Shown one piece after another: positions 35,585 to 44,110 of a stretch of DNA of 64,000 nucleotides. Below the pieces are notes generated by a model that saw nothing but the letters and a program-made list of their open reading frames with translations, made no database searches and had not been told where the DNA came from. The DNA is taken from contig NZ_FNPZ01000001.1 of assembly GCF_900107435.1 (NCBI RefSeq), forward strand, positions 716,960 to 780,959. Reading direction: 5' to 3'. The translations under genes and the position numbers were made by a program. Numbering within the stretch: position 1 is the first letter of the stretch; every line of letters begins with the position of its first letter. Source of the stretch: Herbiconiux ginsengi. GTDB lineage: Bacteria; Actinomycetota; Actinomycetes; Actinomycetales; Microbacteriaceae.

Positions 35585-35782
35585 ATGTCCGACCTGAACG
35601 AACGGATCGACGAGCCCGACGAGACGAAAGAGTTCTCGCTCTCCGATCAGGACCTCGAAGACGTCGATCTCGACGACACCGAGGAACTCGACGAGGTCGA
35701 AGACGTCGAGGCCGACTCGGTCGACCCGATCTTCGACGACGACGAGGAAGTGCTCAACGACAACCTCGGCTACGAGGAGTAG
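35585..35782 (+). CDS. Small highly acidic protein
   Basis: 65 aa from ATG 35585 (an ATG four codons earlier, 35573, is also possible). Nearly half the residues are Asp or Glu, arranged in runs such as DDDEE, with no Cys and no hydrophobic segment, ending NLGYEE. It is probably disordered. I do not recognise a family. Its third-codon G/C content is like its neighbours, which supports real coding. The following gene starts shortly after and may be co-transcribed. Confidence 0.6.
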   Translation: MSDLNERIDEPDETKEFSLSDQDLEDVDLDDTEELDEVEDVEADSVDPIFDDDEEVLNDNLGYEE

Positions 35783-35936
35783 CGGCGAGGCGCGGGCCGG
35801 GCGACCTCTCACGGCGGCTGGAGCTCGCGAGCTCCTGCGCCTGATCGAGGCCGACGCCCGGCTCGCCGCGCGCCTCGATGCCCTGCTACCGCCCGGATGC
35901 GACTCCCGGTCGCTCCTGGAACAGCGCCGCGACGGC

Positions 35937-36767
35937 GTGCTGGGCACCCACGCCGACCGGGCACGAGTGCGGGCGCTCGAGCACGCGGTCTACCGGCCCG
36001 GAGCTTCCGTCGACGCGGAGACCGAGCTCTCGGCGTTGTTGGCGCGCCTGCACGCTCAGCACGACGCACTCGACCGAGCCGTGGAGGCGAGCGGGATGCT
36101 CGACCCGGGCGAATCGGGTCAGCCCGTCATCACGACGCACCCGGACTCGCCGGCCCCGCCGGTTCCGGTGTCGGTGTCGGTGGGGGATCGCCCCGCACCC
36201 CGCTGGTGGACGCGGTCGCGCATCCTGATCGCCGCGGTGGGGTTCGTCGCGGTCGTGGCCGTCGCCGTCGGTGTGGTGCAGGCATCCGTTCCGCCCTCCT
36301 CTCTGGAGGTGTTCGCACAGGCCGCCGAACCGGCGGATGAAGGACGATCGGATTTCGTGAACCAGGTGCTGCTGCAGGGAGTGATGGGCGCAGGGCCCGT
36401 GCGTTACCTGGGCGAGCAGCACGGCGTGCGGGTGTTCGCCGCTCTCGTGGGCGACACCTTCCACAATCCCGCCGACCCGCAGGAGGGCGTCTGTCTCACG
36501 GGATTTCTGGGCAGCGACCGGCTCGACTCCTCCACCACGAACTGCGCGCTCCGGGCTGACTTCGACCGGCTCGGCGTCGCTCTGTTCTTCACGGAGACCG
36601 CCTCGGGTGAGCTCGAGTCGAGCGCCACCGCCGAGGCCACGCGTGCGCTGGTGTGGGGGCCGACCGGCGGCCTCCGCGAGGTCGTCGGCGAGGAGCTCGA
36701 CCGCCTGGTGGCGGCGGGCTGCGCCTCGAACCTGAGCTTCCGCGCTCGCGAGGACTGCGTCGGCTGA
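35937..36767 (+). CDS. Single-pass membrane protein of unknown function
   Basis: 276 aa from GTG 35937. A cytoplasmic helical region with a Pro/Val-rich stretch (about 70-85) precedes one membrane helix (about 95-115, ILIAAVGFVAVVAVAVGVV) and an outer domain with three Cys. The reading frame looks coding for at least 40 codons upstream of the GTG (ELLRLIEADARLAARLD and on), with no stop, but contains no ATG, GTG or TTG there. Either a CTG is used, or a base change has removed the original start. Layout resembles anti-sigma-like proteins, but no sigma gene is adjacent and no family is recognised. Confidence 0.65.
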   Translation: MLGTHADRARVRALEHAVYRPGASVDAETELSALLARLHAQHDALDRAVEASGMLDPGESGQPVITTHPDSPAPPVPVSVSVGDRPAPRWWTRSRILIAAVGFVAVVAVAVGVVQASVPPSSLEVFAQAAEPADEGRSDFVNQVLLQGVMGAGPVRYLGEQHGVRVFAALVGDTFHNPADPQEGVCLTGFLGSDRLDSSTTNCALRADFDRLGVALFFTETASGELESSATAEATRALVWGPTGGLREVVGEELDRLVAAGCASNLSFRAREDCVG

Positions 36768-36797
36768 TCGCTGGTTCACCGGTTCGACCGGCCGGGC

Positions 36798-37373
36798 TCA
36801 CCGTAGGTCGAGTCGCATGAGTACGCGCGGGAAGCCGTTCAGCACGGAGGCGGTGTCGGCCGCTATCGTGAATCCGGCTTTCTCGAACAGCGCGCGGGTG
36901 CCGACGTAGGCCATCGTGAGATCCACCTTCTCGCCGCCGTTGTCGACCGGATAGCCCTCGATGGCGGGCGCGCCGTTCTGGCGCGCGAACTCGACGGCAC
37001 CGCGGAGCAGGTGGTGCGAGATGCCGGTGCCGCGGTGGCCGGGCCGCACCCGGATGCACCAGACCGACCACACCTCGAGGTCGTCGACGTGCGGGATCTT
37101 CCGGTTGCCCGCGAAGCTCGTGTCGGCTCGCGGATGCACGGCCGCCCACCCGACCACCTCCCCGTCGGCGTCGTAGGCGAGCACGCCGGGCGGTGGCTTC
37201 TGGCGCACCAGTTCCTTCACGCGATCGCCGCGGTCGGTGCCGCGCAGCGCCAGATTCTCCCTGGACGGGATGCGGTAGCTGAGGCACCAGCACACCGTCG
37301 CACCCGGTCGTTTCGGACCGACCATCGTGGCCACGTCGGCGAACGACGTCGCCGGGCTCACCTCGATGGTCAT
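36798..37373 (-). CDS. GNAT family N-acetyltransferase
   Basis: 191 aa. The acetyl-CoA binding motif A reads VWCIRVRPGHRGTGISHHLLRGAVEFA (quoted in part: RPGHRGTGISHHLL), preceded by the beta strand EVVGWAAVHPR and followed by ALFEKAGF, the usual motif B. The N-terminal half has WCLSYRIPSRENLALRG. It is a member of a GNAT group common in actinobacteria whose substrates are not known. It stands alone between two plus-strand and minus-strand units. Confidence 0.85.
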   Translation of the reverse strand: MTIEVSPATSFADVATMVGPKRPGATVCWCLSYRIPSRENLALRGTDRGDRVKELVRQKPPPGVLAYDADGEVVGWAAVHPRADTSFAGNRKIPHVDDLEVWSVWCIRVRPGHRGTGISHHLLRGAVEFARQNGAPAIEGYPVDNGGEKVDLTMAYVGTRALFEKAGFTIAADTASVLNGFPRVLMRLDLR

Positions 37374-37393
37374 GCCGCTACGATGCCACCGCG

Positions 37394-38354
37394 TCAGCCT
37401 CGCGGCAACGGCGCGGTGTCGAGGAGCGTCTGCGAGAGCTCCCAGAGCCGGGCAGCATCGGCTGGGTCACGCGCGTAGTCGGCAACCCCCCTCCTCAGCG
37501 CTTCGGCATGCGGGCCGGCTTCCTGGGCGTCTTCGAAATAGCGGCCGATGACTCCCTCGACCAGGGGCGATGCGGCCAGAAGCACGGAGGTCGCCGCGCC
37601 CTGCGGGATGTCCTTCTCGGAGACGCCGTCACTCGAGGCGGCTCCGAACGCGGCAGGCGGGTCGGACATGTGGCGGGAGAGGCCCGTGCTCCAGATACGG
37701 CCCGGATTCAGGGCGTTCACATCGATGCCGTCGGAGGCCCACCGCCGCGCGGCCTCGACGGCGAACAGCACGTTCGCGGTCTTCGACTGGCTATAGGCCT
37801 GCCACGCGTCGTAGGGGTCGTGCTCGAAGTTCACGTCGTGCCATCGGATGCCGCCGTTCACATGCCCGACGGAACTCACCACCACGACGCGGGAGTGCCG
37901 CTCGGGTGCCGAGCCGACCGCCAGCGCGTCGTGCAGACCGAGGGTGAGGGCGAAGTGACCGAGGTGGTTCGTGGCGAACTGCATCTCCCAACCCTCGGCG
38001 GTACGGCGTTCGGGAATGGCCATGACGCCGGCGTTGTCGACCAGGATGTGCAGCGGACCGCGCCACGCGGCGACGAAGGCAGCGGTCGGCGAGGTCGAGG
38101 GGAGCGACGGTGACGGTTCCGGTGGTCGTGTTCGCATTCGTGATCTCCGCCGCCACGCGGTCGCCGTCGGCGATGTTCCGCACCGCAAGCGTCACCTCGG
38201 CACCGGCCTCGGCGAGAACGCGGGCCGTCTCCGCGCCGATGCCGGACGAGGCCCCGGTGACGATCGCGCGGCGCCCGGAGAGGTCGACTCCAGCGGCGAC
38301 CTCGGCCGCGGTCGAGGTCGCTCCGAAGGGGGTGGTGATGCGTTCTACGGGCAT
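37394..38354 (-). pseudogene. SDR oxidoreductase broken by a frameshift
   Basis: The N-terminal part (from ATG 38354) shows [21 protein letters not shown] and ends sensibly at VAPLDLAD. The rest, [17 protein letters not shown], the catalytic [19 protein letters not shown] and the C-terminus, lies in another frame. The join is near 38084. The span is 961 bases, one more than a multiple of three. Homologues have about four more residues at the join, so an 11-base deletion fits better than a single insertion. The product would have been a 320-residue NAD(P)-dependent reductase of the retinol-dehydrogenase-like type. It is divergent from a TetR gene with tandem operators. A sequencing error is the alternative. 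Confidence 0.8.
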
Positions 38355-38394
38355 GGAGGTCCTTCTTTCGGGGAGGGTCGCATCCGCTGTAAGG

Positions 38395-38442
38395 TTAAGC
38401 GGAGCCGAGTCCGCTTAATAGTAAGCGGAGCCGACTCCGGTT
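38395..38442. promoter_or_regulatory. Two tandem TetR-type operators
   Basis: First site: TTAAGCGGA (38395-38403) and TCCGCTTAA (38410-38418), a perfect 9-bp inverted repeat with spacer GCCGAG. Second site: TAAGCGGA (38422-38429) and TCCGGTT (38436-38442), same spacer length, one mismatch. They lie between the SDR start (38354) and the TetR start (38480), so the regulator probably controls itself and the SDR. Confidence 0.8.
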
Positions 38443-38479
38443 GCAAGGGCCGACTCTGCGCTACGGAAGGAACGCCTCG

Positions 38480-39139
38480 ATGGACGCCACAGAGCAGCGC
38501 GCACCTCGCGCCGACGCGCGCCTCAACCGCGAGCGCCTCCTCGAAGCCGCCGCTCACGCCTTCGCGGCCGACGGGCCCGCGGCGTCGCTCAAGGACATCG
38601 CGAAGGAGGCGGGCGTGGGCATCGGCACCCTCTACCGCCACTTCCCGACCCGAGAGTCACTCATCGAAGCGGCGCACGAGAGCGAACTGACCCAGCTCTG
38701 CGGGTCGGTCGACACCCTGCTCGACTCCGCAGCCACGCCCGAGGAGGCATTGCGGACCTGGCTCGGCCACTGGATCGAGTACCTTCGCGCGAAGGACGGG
38801 CTGGCCCGCGCCCTCCGAGCGACGGCCGGGGCATCACCGCACCTGGATGCATCCCGCGATCCGGCAGGGCGGGCGGGGGCGGCCCACCCGACCGACGCGT
38901 CCGCCACCGCGGTGCCGCATCGGGGAAGCGGCGTCGCCTTCCCGGGGGCGCGCGCCCTGGCGCTCGACGCCGTGGGCCGGCTGCTCGCGGCCGGCGTGCG
39001 GACCGGCTCGGTGCGGGCCGACGTCGAGCCGCTCGACGTGCTGGTGGCGGGTAACGGCATCGCGCTGGCGGCGCTCACCCCCGCGCAGGCCGATCGCCTC
39101 CTCGCCTACCTCCTCGACGCCCTCCGCCCTCGCCTCTGA
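38480..39139 (+). CDS. TetR family regulator of the divergent SDR gene
   Basis: 219 aa from ATG 38480, with GGAAGGAA upstream. The HTH is SLKDIAKEAGVGIGTLYRHFPTRESLIEAA, typical of regulators in the SDR/efflux group. The C-terminal domain ends LAYLLDALRPRL. It is not closely related to the three TetR proteins at 29-31 kb, which lack the IGTLYRHFP form. A short Gly/Ala/Asp-rich stretch (about 125-150) interrupts the ligand domain. Tandem operators lie immediately upstream. Confidence 0.9.
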   Translation: MDATEQRAPRADARLNRERLLEAAAHAFAADGPAASLKDIAKEAGVGIGTLYRHFPTRESLIEAAHESELTQLCGSVDTLLDSAATPEEALRTWLGHWIEYLRAKDGLARALRATAGASPHLDASRDPAGRAGAAHPTDASATAVPHRGSGVAFPGARALALDAVGRLLAAGVRTGSVRADVEPLDVLVAGNGIALAALTPAQADRLLAYLLDALRPRL

Positions 39140-39243
39140 CCTCAGCCGCGCACCCCTCCTCCACATCCGGCGTCGCAACCTTCCCACTCCGCCACCTCGT
39201 CGAGGGCCCTTTCCTCGCCGCTCGCGATCACTACCGTCGTGGC

Positions 39244-39651
39244 ATGCACGCGCTCGCCCCCATCGACTGGACCGCATCCTGGCTCATCCCTTGGGCGCAG
39301 ACGCCCGGCTTCGGCGGCGTCGCAGCGGTCCTCGCGGCCACGATCGCGTTCGCCGCGGCGCGCTACCAGGCGCGGGTACAGCGGGCGGCGCAACGCAAGG
39401 AGCAGTGGTGGAAGCGCGCGGAGAGCGACGACCCCTCCTTGCGGGAGCTCGGGTTGGGCATGCTCGAGGCGCTTTCGGAAAGCGAGTGGAAGGGCGAGCA
39501 CGAGGATGACGTCATCGCTGCCGCGAAAGATCGTCTCGAGGTGAAGAAATCGACCGAACTGATTTCTCCTCATGTACCATCATTGGCGGAGGGAGGAATT
39601 AGTGATGACCAGTCACACGGCCCACCGGACATCCGCGGAGATGACGGATGA
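39244..39651 (+). CDS. Small membrane protein, function unknown
   Basis: 135 aa. One hydrophobic helix (about 22-40, GFGGVAAVLAATIAFAAARY) is followed by a charged, probably helical tail (QRAAQRKEQWWKRAE) and an acidic end. The layout with a KEQWWKRAEW-like motif after the helix occurs in many short actinobacterial proteins. No ribosome site is obvious. The next small gene overlaps its end by 47 bases in another frame. Confidence 0.6.
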   Translation: MHALAPIDWTASWLIPWAQTPGFGGVAAVLAATIAFAAARYQARVQRAAQRKEQWWKRAESDDPSLRELGLGMLEALSESEWKGEHEDDVIAAAKDRLEVKKSTELISPHVPSLAEGGISDDQSHGPPDIRGDDG

Positions 39652-39802
39652 AGAAATCGCCGTACTGCGCGAGCAGATCGCCTGGGCGCGCCTGACTGTC
39701 AGGCTCGACAAGAACCGCAAGCTGGTGACCGATCCGCGGATCGTGGCGCTCGCAGCCATGGAGAAGCCGAGTCGCCACGGGCGAGAGACCACTCAGATGT
39801 AG
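39605..39802 (+). CDS. Small hypothetical protein
   Basis: 65 aa from ATG 39605, chosen because GGAGG lies eight bases upstream. Charged and helical: [24 protein letters not shown]. No family recognised. It overlaps the end of the preceding membrane protein gene and, by ten bases, the convergent cysE gene. Confidence 0.55.
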   Translation: MTSHTAHRTSAEMTDEEIAVLREQIAWARLTVRLDKNRKLVTDPRIVALAAMEKPSRHGRETTQM

Positions 39803-40434
39803 ATGGCCGGGTCGAGGTAGAAGGCCGGGTCGGTGAGCGGGCTCCGCGCCTCGGTGCCCTCGGGCAGCCGGGTGAGATCGCGAGCCGGGATGCCCACGAG
39901 GATCGCTCCGGGCGGAGCATCCTTCACCACCACTGCGCCCGCCCCCACGCTGCTGTCGGCGCCGATCGACACCGGTCCGAGGATGGTGGCATTCGCCCCC
40001 ACCACGACCCGATCGCCGAGCGTCGGATGCCGCTTCTCCCGGCGCTCGCTCTTCCCACCGAGGGTGACGCCGTGATACAGCATCACGTCGTCGCCGATCT
40101 CGGCCGTCTCACCGATCACCACGCCCATGCCGTGGTCGATGAACAGCCGCCGCCCGATGCGGGCCCCCGGATGGATCTCCACGCCCGTGAGGAACCGCGC
40201 GAACTGCGAGAGCAACCGTGCCGGCAGCTTGAGACCGGGGCTCCGCCACCAGCGGTGCGCCACCCGATACGCCCACACCGCGTGCACGCCCGGGTAGGCG
40301 AGCACCACCTCGAGCGCGCTGCGCGCGGCGGGGTCGTGGGTGCGCGCGGCATGCACGTCCTCCCGCAGCCGCACCACGAGACCGGCCCTCACGGGCGCAG
40401 ACGACCGCTCGGCGCGACCCGGCTCAGAACTCAC
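39793..40434 (-). CDS. cysE: Serine O-acetyltransferase
   Basis: 213 aa from GTG 40434, the first possible start after the cysK stop at 40448. It transfers acetyl from acetyl-CoA to L-serine, the substrate for CysK. The left-handed beta-helix hexapeptide repeats are clear ([20 protein letters not shown], then [26 protein letters not shown]), with catalytic His in [10 protein letters not shown] and the YHGVTLGG loop. It is the short (EpsC-like) form without the long N-terminal domain of the E. coli enzyme. It follows cysK in the usual actinobacterial order. Confidence 0.93.
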   Translation of the reverse strand: MSSEPGRAERSSAPVRAGLVVRLREDVHAARTHDPAARSALEVVLAYPGVHAVWAYRVAHRWWRSPGLKLPARLLSQFARFLTGVEIHPGARIGRRLFIDHGMGVVIGETAEIGDDVMLYHGVTLGGKSERREKRHPTLGDRVVVGANATILGPVSIGADSSVGAGAVVVKDAPPGAILVGIPARDLTRLPEGTEARSPLTDPAFYLDPAIYI

Positions 40435-40447
40435 GGAGGGGTCGCCG

Positions 40448-41386
40448 TCAGTCGACGAGGTCGGCGTAGAGCACGGTCGAGATGTAGCGCTCGCCGAAGT
40501 CGCAGACCACGGCCACCACGGTCTTGCCCGCGTTCTCGGGCCGCTTGGCCACCTCGAGCGCCGCCCACATGATGGCACCCGAGGAGATACCCGCCAGGAT
40601 GCCCTCCTCGCTCGCGAGCTCCCGCGCCACCCGCAGCGAGTCGTCGAGCGTCACGTCGATGATCTCGTCGTAGACGGTGCGGTCGAGGATGTCGGGCACG
40701 ATGTTCGCGCCGATGCCCTGGATCTTGTGCGGGCCGGCGACGCCCTGCGTCAGCAGCGGCGAATCGATGGGCTCGACGCCGATGACCTGCACACCGGGCT
40801 TGCGCTCCTTGAGCACCTGCCCGACACCCGTGATCGTGCCGCCCGTGCCGATGCCGGCCACGAAGATGTCGACCGCGCCGTCGGTGTCGGCCCAGATCTC
40901 CTCGGCGGTGGTGGCACGGTGGATGGCCGGGTTGGCCTCGTTCTCGAACTGCCGCGCCAGGATCGAGTTCGGCGTCGCCGCCACGATCTCGTTCGCCTTC
41001 GCCAGTGCTCCGCGGATGCCCTCCGGCCCCGGGGTCAGCACGATCTCGGCACCGTAGGCACGCATCACGACGCGGCGCTCGGTCGACGCCGTCTCGGGCA
41101 TGGTGAGGATGACCTTGTATCCGCGGGCCGCCCCCACGAGCGCGAGCGCGATGCCGGTGTTGCCGCTCGTGCCCTCCACGATGGTGCCGCCGGGCTTCAG
41201 TTCGCCCGACTTCTCGGCCGCGTCGACGATGGCGACGCCGATCCGGTCTTTCACGCTGGAGGCGGGGTTGTAGAACTCGAGCTTGCCGAGCACGGTGGCG
41301 TCGATGCCCTCGGTGAGGCGGTTGATGCGGACCAGCGGGGTGTGCCCGACGAGCTCGGTGACGTCGTTGTAGATACGAGCAGACAT
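40448..41386 (-). CDS. cysK: Cysteine synthase (O-acetylserine sulfhydrylase)
   Basis: 312 aa. It makes L-cysteine from O-acetylserine and sulfide with pyridoxal phosphate bound at Lys46 in [11 protein letters not shown]. The substrate loop [12 protein letters not shown], the phosphate cup [10 protein letters not shown] and the C-terminal [11 protein letters not shown] are all normal. The ATG at 41386 gives the usual N-terminus with [12 protein letters not shown]. cysE follows 13 bases after the stop. Expression is probably tied to sulfur supply, but no leader or regulator site was recognised. Confidence 0.95.
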   Translation of the reverse strand: MSARIYNDVTELVGHTPLVRINRLTEGIDATVLGKLEFYNPASSVKDRIGVAIVDAAEKSGELKPGGTIVEGTSGNTGIALALVGAARGYKVILTMPETASTERRVVMRAYGAEIVLTPGPEGIRGALAKANEIVAATPNSILARQFENEANPAIHRATTAEEIWADTDGAVDIFVAGIGTGGTITGVGQVLKERKPGVQVIGVEPIDSPLLTQGVAGPHKIQGIGANIVPDILDRTVYDEIIDVTLDDSLRVARELASEEGILAGISSGAIMWAALEVAKRPENAGKTVVAVVCDFGERYISTVLYADLVD

Positions 41387-41471
41387 GTGCGTTCGGCTTT
41401 CTGGAGGCGGGAGAGGGTCATGGAGCGTCCCTGCCAACTCTAGTTCCGGGCGACTGCTGTCCGCCCGTGCG

Positions 41472-42074
41472 TTACGACCAGCGACCGTCGTCGAGCCGCT
41501 CCGGATGGTGGGCCCGTCGACGGAGATCCTGCAGCGACACCGGCTCGGCGCATGCGAAGGCCACCAGATCCCCGGCCCGGATGTCGTGCGGCAGCCAGGC
41601 GCGGGTCTCTTCCACGCGCGATGTCGGCCGCACCGTGACGATCTCCCGCACGGGCGGCACCGTCCGACCGATGACCCGCATCGTGCTGCCGATCGGGCGA
41701 CACGCGTCGAGTTCGGCGTCGAGCCAGACCTCGCGAGGGTGCGGCGCGTCGGTGCGCCCGGCACCCTCAGCCGCCACCGATTCATCCGGCCGCCCGTCGA
41801 ACACCCCCTCCACGGCGCACACCACGATCGCGCAATAGGCCGGCGACCCGCCCTCCGGATGCGTCGGACCGGCGGCTGCGCCCGTCTCCGCGAGCGTCCG
41901 CCGCCGGCCGATCCGCACGCTCGGCGTTCCAGTCGCGACCGCCGCGGTCACCATCGACTCGCCTGCTGCGAGCACGTCGGTCGCGGTGAACCAGGTGAAT
42001 TCGGGCCACGCCGCGAGATCCGGCTGCCGGGACTGCCGCCGCTGATACCACCGGATCGAATGGGAGAGACTCAC
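41472..42074 (-). CDS. Hypothetical protein
   Basis: 200 aa from GTG 42074. No signal peptide or membrane segment. The sequence has Trp-rich parts ([19 protein letters not shown]) near the start and a beta-rich C-terminal half with [27 protein letters not shown], which resembles a small barrel. I do not recognise a family. Third-position G/C and codon use match the neighbours. It stands alone, 85 bases upstream of the cysK start in the same direction. Confidence 0.65.
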   Translation of the reverse strand: MSLSHSIRWYQRRQSRQPDLAAWPEFTWFTATDVLAAGESMVTAAVATGTPSVRIGRRRTLAETGAAAGPTHPEGGSPAYCAIVVCAVEGVFDGRPDESVAAEGAGRTDAPHPREVWLDAELDACRPIGSTMRVIGRTVPPVREIVTVRPTSRVEETRAWLPHDIRAGDLVAFACAEPVSLQDLRRRAHHPERLDDGRWS

Positions 42075-42193
42075 CCGTCCATCTCACCGCCGGTCAGCGA
42101 CGGGACACCGCATCCTCACGATTCCCTCGCGTGCACCGGCTCGATCCTGACGCGAACCTGCCGGGCCGGTCGGCCCACACGAGCCTTCCGCGC

Positions 42194-42748
42194 TCAGCCC
42201 TCGAGCGGCTTCGCGAGGTCGTCGAGCACTTCCACCCCCGGCACGATCGCCAGGACGGCACCAGGCAGGATCAGCTTCGACCGCCGGATGCCGCTGCCCA
42301 CGACGATCGCCGCACTGGCCGCCGCCCGTGCATCCACGAGCACCGGCCAGTCCGCGGGCAGGCCGATCGGCGTGATCCCGCCGTATTCCATGCCGGTGAG
42401 CCCCACGGCGCGGTCCATCGCGAGAAACGACGACTTCCGCACGTCGAGCCGCCGCCGCACGGCGCCATTGACGTCGGCGCGTGTGGTGGCGAGCACGACG
42501 CAGGCCGCGATCCGCTCCTCACCCTCGCGCTTGCCGGCCACGACCACGCAATTCGCGAGGGTGTCGGTCGAGAGCCCGTAGGTCGCCCGGGTCGCTGCCG
42601 TGTCGGAGACCGACGGATCGATCTCGACCACGCCCACCGCATCCTGGATTCCGGATGCGACGAGCGCCTCCCACACGGGCGGTGCGACCAGGTCGGGGCG
42701 GGCGGAGACGGGAACGGTGGTCAGCGCACCGAGCGTGAAGACGGCCAT
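42194..42748 (-). CDS. YbaK/ProX-type aminoacyl-tRNA deacylase family protein
   Basis: 184 aa. YbaK-like proteins remove wrong amino acids from tRNA (Cys-tRNA(Pro), Ala-tRNA(Pro)). The fold is supported by LANCVVVAGKR, DVRKSSFLAMDRAVGLTGMEYGGITPIGL, with the conserved Lys and the GGITPIG loop, and a C-terminal SGIRRSKLILPGAVL. The first 45 residues are an N-terminal helix region common to this group. It is followed in the same direction by nothing coupled; the FMN reductase gene lies 35 bases upstream. Exact tRNA specificity cannot be told. Confidence 0.87.
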   Translation of the reverse strand: MAVFTLGALTTVPVSARPDLVAPPVWEALVASGIQDAVGVVEIDPSVSDTAATRATYGLSTDTLANCVVVAGKREGEERIAACVVLATTRADVNGAVRRRLDVRKSSFLAMDRAVGLTGMEYGGITPIGLPADWPVLVDARAAASAAIVVGSGIRRSKLILPGAVLAIVPGVEVLDDLAKPLEG

Positions 42749-42783
42749 ACCGACGATTCTGCCCCGGTGCGGAGGCGCCGACG

Positions 42784-43374
42784 CTACGCCGCGGCGTGCT
42801 GCGCGACGCGTCGGCGCTGCAGCGGCTCGAGGGCCGATCCGAGCGCGACGAGCTCCTCGGCGACCGCTGCGAGGTTCCGCTCCTGTGCCTCGATCGGCTG
42901 GAACTGCCCCTCGTCGTCGAGCTGGCGGGCGGCGAACGGGATCTCGACGGCCACCGACGCGGGCACCAGGCCCACCGCGGCGAGCACCGGCTTCAGCGCG
43001 AGCACGCCGCGCGTGCCGGCCGAGATGCCTCCGTAGCTCACGAAGCCCACGGGCTTGCGGAACCACTCGTTGTGCAGGAAGTCGATCGCGTTCTTCAGCG
43101 CGGGCGAGAAGCTGTGGTTGTACTCCGGCGTCACGAACACGAAGCCGTCGGCCGCGTCGACGCGCTCGCTCCAGTCGAGGGTGTGCTGGTGGGTGTAGTT
43201 CTGCAGACGCGGATGATTCGGCTCGTCCATCAAGGGCAGAGACAACTCCGCGAGGTCGACCAGATCGACCTCGACGCCCTCGTGTCCGGCGAGGGCGACG
43301 CTCACCCACTCGGCGATCGGCAGCCCGATCCGGCCCGGGCGGACGCTCCCGACCACAACCATGATGCGTGTCAT
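42784..43374 (-). CDS. NADPH-dependent FMN reductase family oxidoreductase
   Basis: 196 aa. The flavodoxin-like fold has the FMN phosphate loop VGSVRPGRIGLP and the TPEYNHSFSPALKNAIDF motif. It reduces FMN, quinones or azo compounds with NAD(P)H. ATG 43374 gives the usual start MTRIMVVVGSVRPGR; an in-frame ATG 22 codons upstream would add a tail encoded by the leader hairpin and is unlikely. The base run GGGGG that could act as ribosome site is the 3' arm of a 17-bp stem, so translation may be blocked when the leader folds. Confidence 0.88.
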   Translation of the reverse strand: MTRIMVVVGSVRPGRIGLPIAEWVSVALAGHEGVEVDLVDLAELSLPLMDEPNHPRLQNYTHQHTLDWSERVDAADGFVFVTPEYNHSFSPALKNAIDFLHNEWFRKPVGFVSYGGISAGTRGVLALKPVLAAVGLVPASVAVEIPFAARQLDDEGQFQPIEAQERNLAAVAEELVALGSALEPLQRRRVAQHAAA

Positions 43375-43379
43375 GCAAA

Positions 43380-43490
43380 AACCCCCGTCGCCTCCGGTCA
43401 CCCGGCTCGATGTGATGTCGTTCAGCGGTGTGAACGACATCGGGTGGGAAGGAATTCCCTCGAGCAGGACTTTCGGAGGCGGCGGGGGTT
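43380..43490 (-). ncRNA. Nested-hairpin leader upstream of FMN reductase gene
   Basis: Minus-strand RNA 43490 to 43380 can fold into an outer stem of 17 positions (16 paired): AACCCCCGCCGCCTCCG (43490-43474) with CGGAGGCGACGGGGGTT (43396-43380), followed by three more T, then GC and the ATG. Inside are a 5-bp stem (43445-43441 with 43404-43400) and, enclosed, a perfect 10-bp hairpin GATGTCGTTC/GAACGACATC (43414-43441). It could be a terminator for the gene ending at 43504, a translational switch, or both. No known riboswitch class is recognised. Confidence 0.6.
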
Positions 43491-43503
43491 CAGGAAATGT
43501 GAA

Positions 43504-43962
43504 TCAACTGTATCCGCAGGTGATCAGCACACCGTTGACCACGTGCTCGCCGGGACCGAGGTCGGCGCACTGGCTCACAAGGGCCACAGCACCCGCGATC
43601 GCGACGATCGTAACGATAATTCCGATCACCGTCAGAACCGCGCCGACGATGATGCCCGCGGTCGCGAATCCGTTCTTGACTCCCGCTTTGCGCGACTGCA
43701 CCTTCGCAACGATGCTGATGATCAGGCCCACCAAGGGAAGAACGATCGCAAGGATCAGACCCACGATGCCGAGCGTCTTGCCCGGAACAGGGGCGGCCGC
43801 GGCCCCGTAGCCGGGCTGGGGCTGGTAGGCCGGAGCACCGGCCGGCGGCGGTGGTGGCGCTGCCTGGTATTGCGGCGCTGCCGGAGGGGCGGGAGGTGCG
43901 GGGGGAACAGGCTGCTGCGGAGGAACCGGAGCGCCCGACGACGGCTGATTCTCGTCGGTCAT
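43504..43962 (-). CDS. Pro-rich DUF4190-like membrane protein
   Basis: 152 aa. The first 60 residues are a Pro/Gln/Ala-rich cytoplasmic tail (PPAPPAPPAAP, PPPPPAGAPAY). Two membrane helices follow: GIVGLILAIVLPLVGLIISIVAKV (about 65-88, quoted only in part as GLILAIVLPLVG) and GIIVGAVLTVIGIIVTIVAI, with SRKAG between them, as in DUF4190 proteins of actinobacteria. The short outer tail has two Cys (SQCADLG, ITCGYS). Function unknown. It is transcribed toward the FMN reductase gene, with the nested hairpin directly after its stop. Confidence 0.75.
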   Translation of the reverse strand: MTDENQPSSGAPVPPQQPVPPAPPAPPAAPQYQAAPPPPPAGAPAYQPQPGYGAAAAPVPGKTLGIVGLILAIVLPLVGLIISIVAKVQSRKAGVKNGFATAGIIVGAVLTVIGIIVTIVAIAGAVALVSQCADLGPGEHVVNGVLITCGYS

Positions 43963-44110
43963 GAGCGGATTTCCCTTCTCTGGTCGAACCAAGATGCTTC
44001 GAACAGTACCGCTTCGCCGCATCCGCGTCGCGGTTTTGTGCGGGTCGGCGCGATTCCGCCGAGGCGCTAGCGTTGAGGGCGAACGTCCGTCGCTGAAGGA
44101 GAACCCGCCC

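Noticed and set aside
43375-43503. Known riboswitch (FMN type) in the FMN reductase leader
   Set aside because: The conserved FMN riboswitch core words are not visible; only the general nested fold is.
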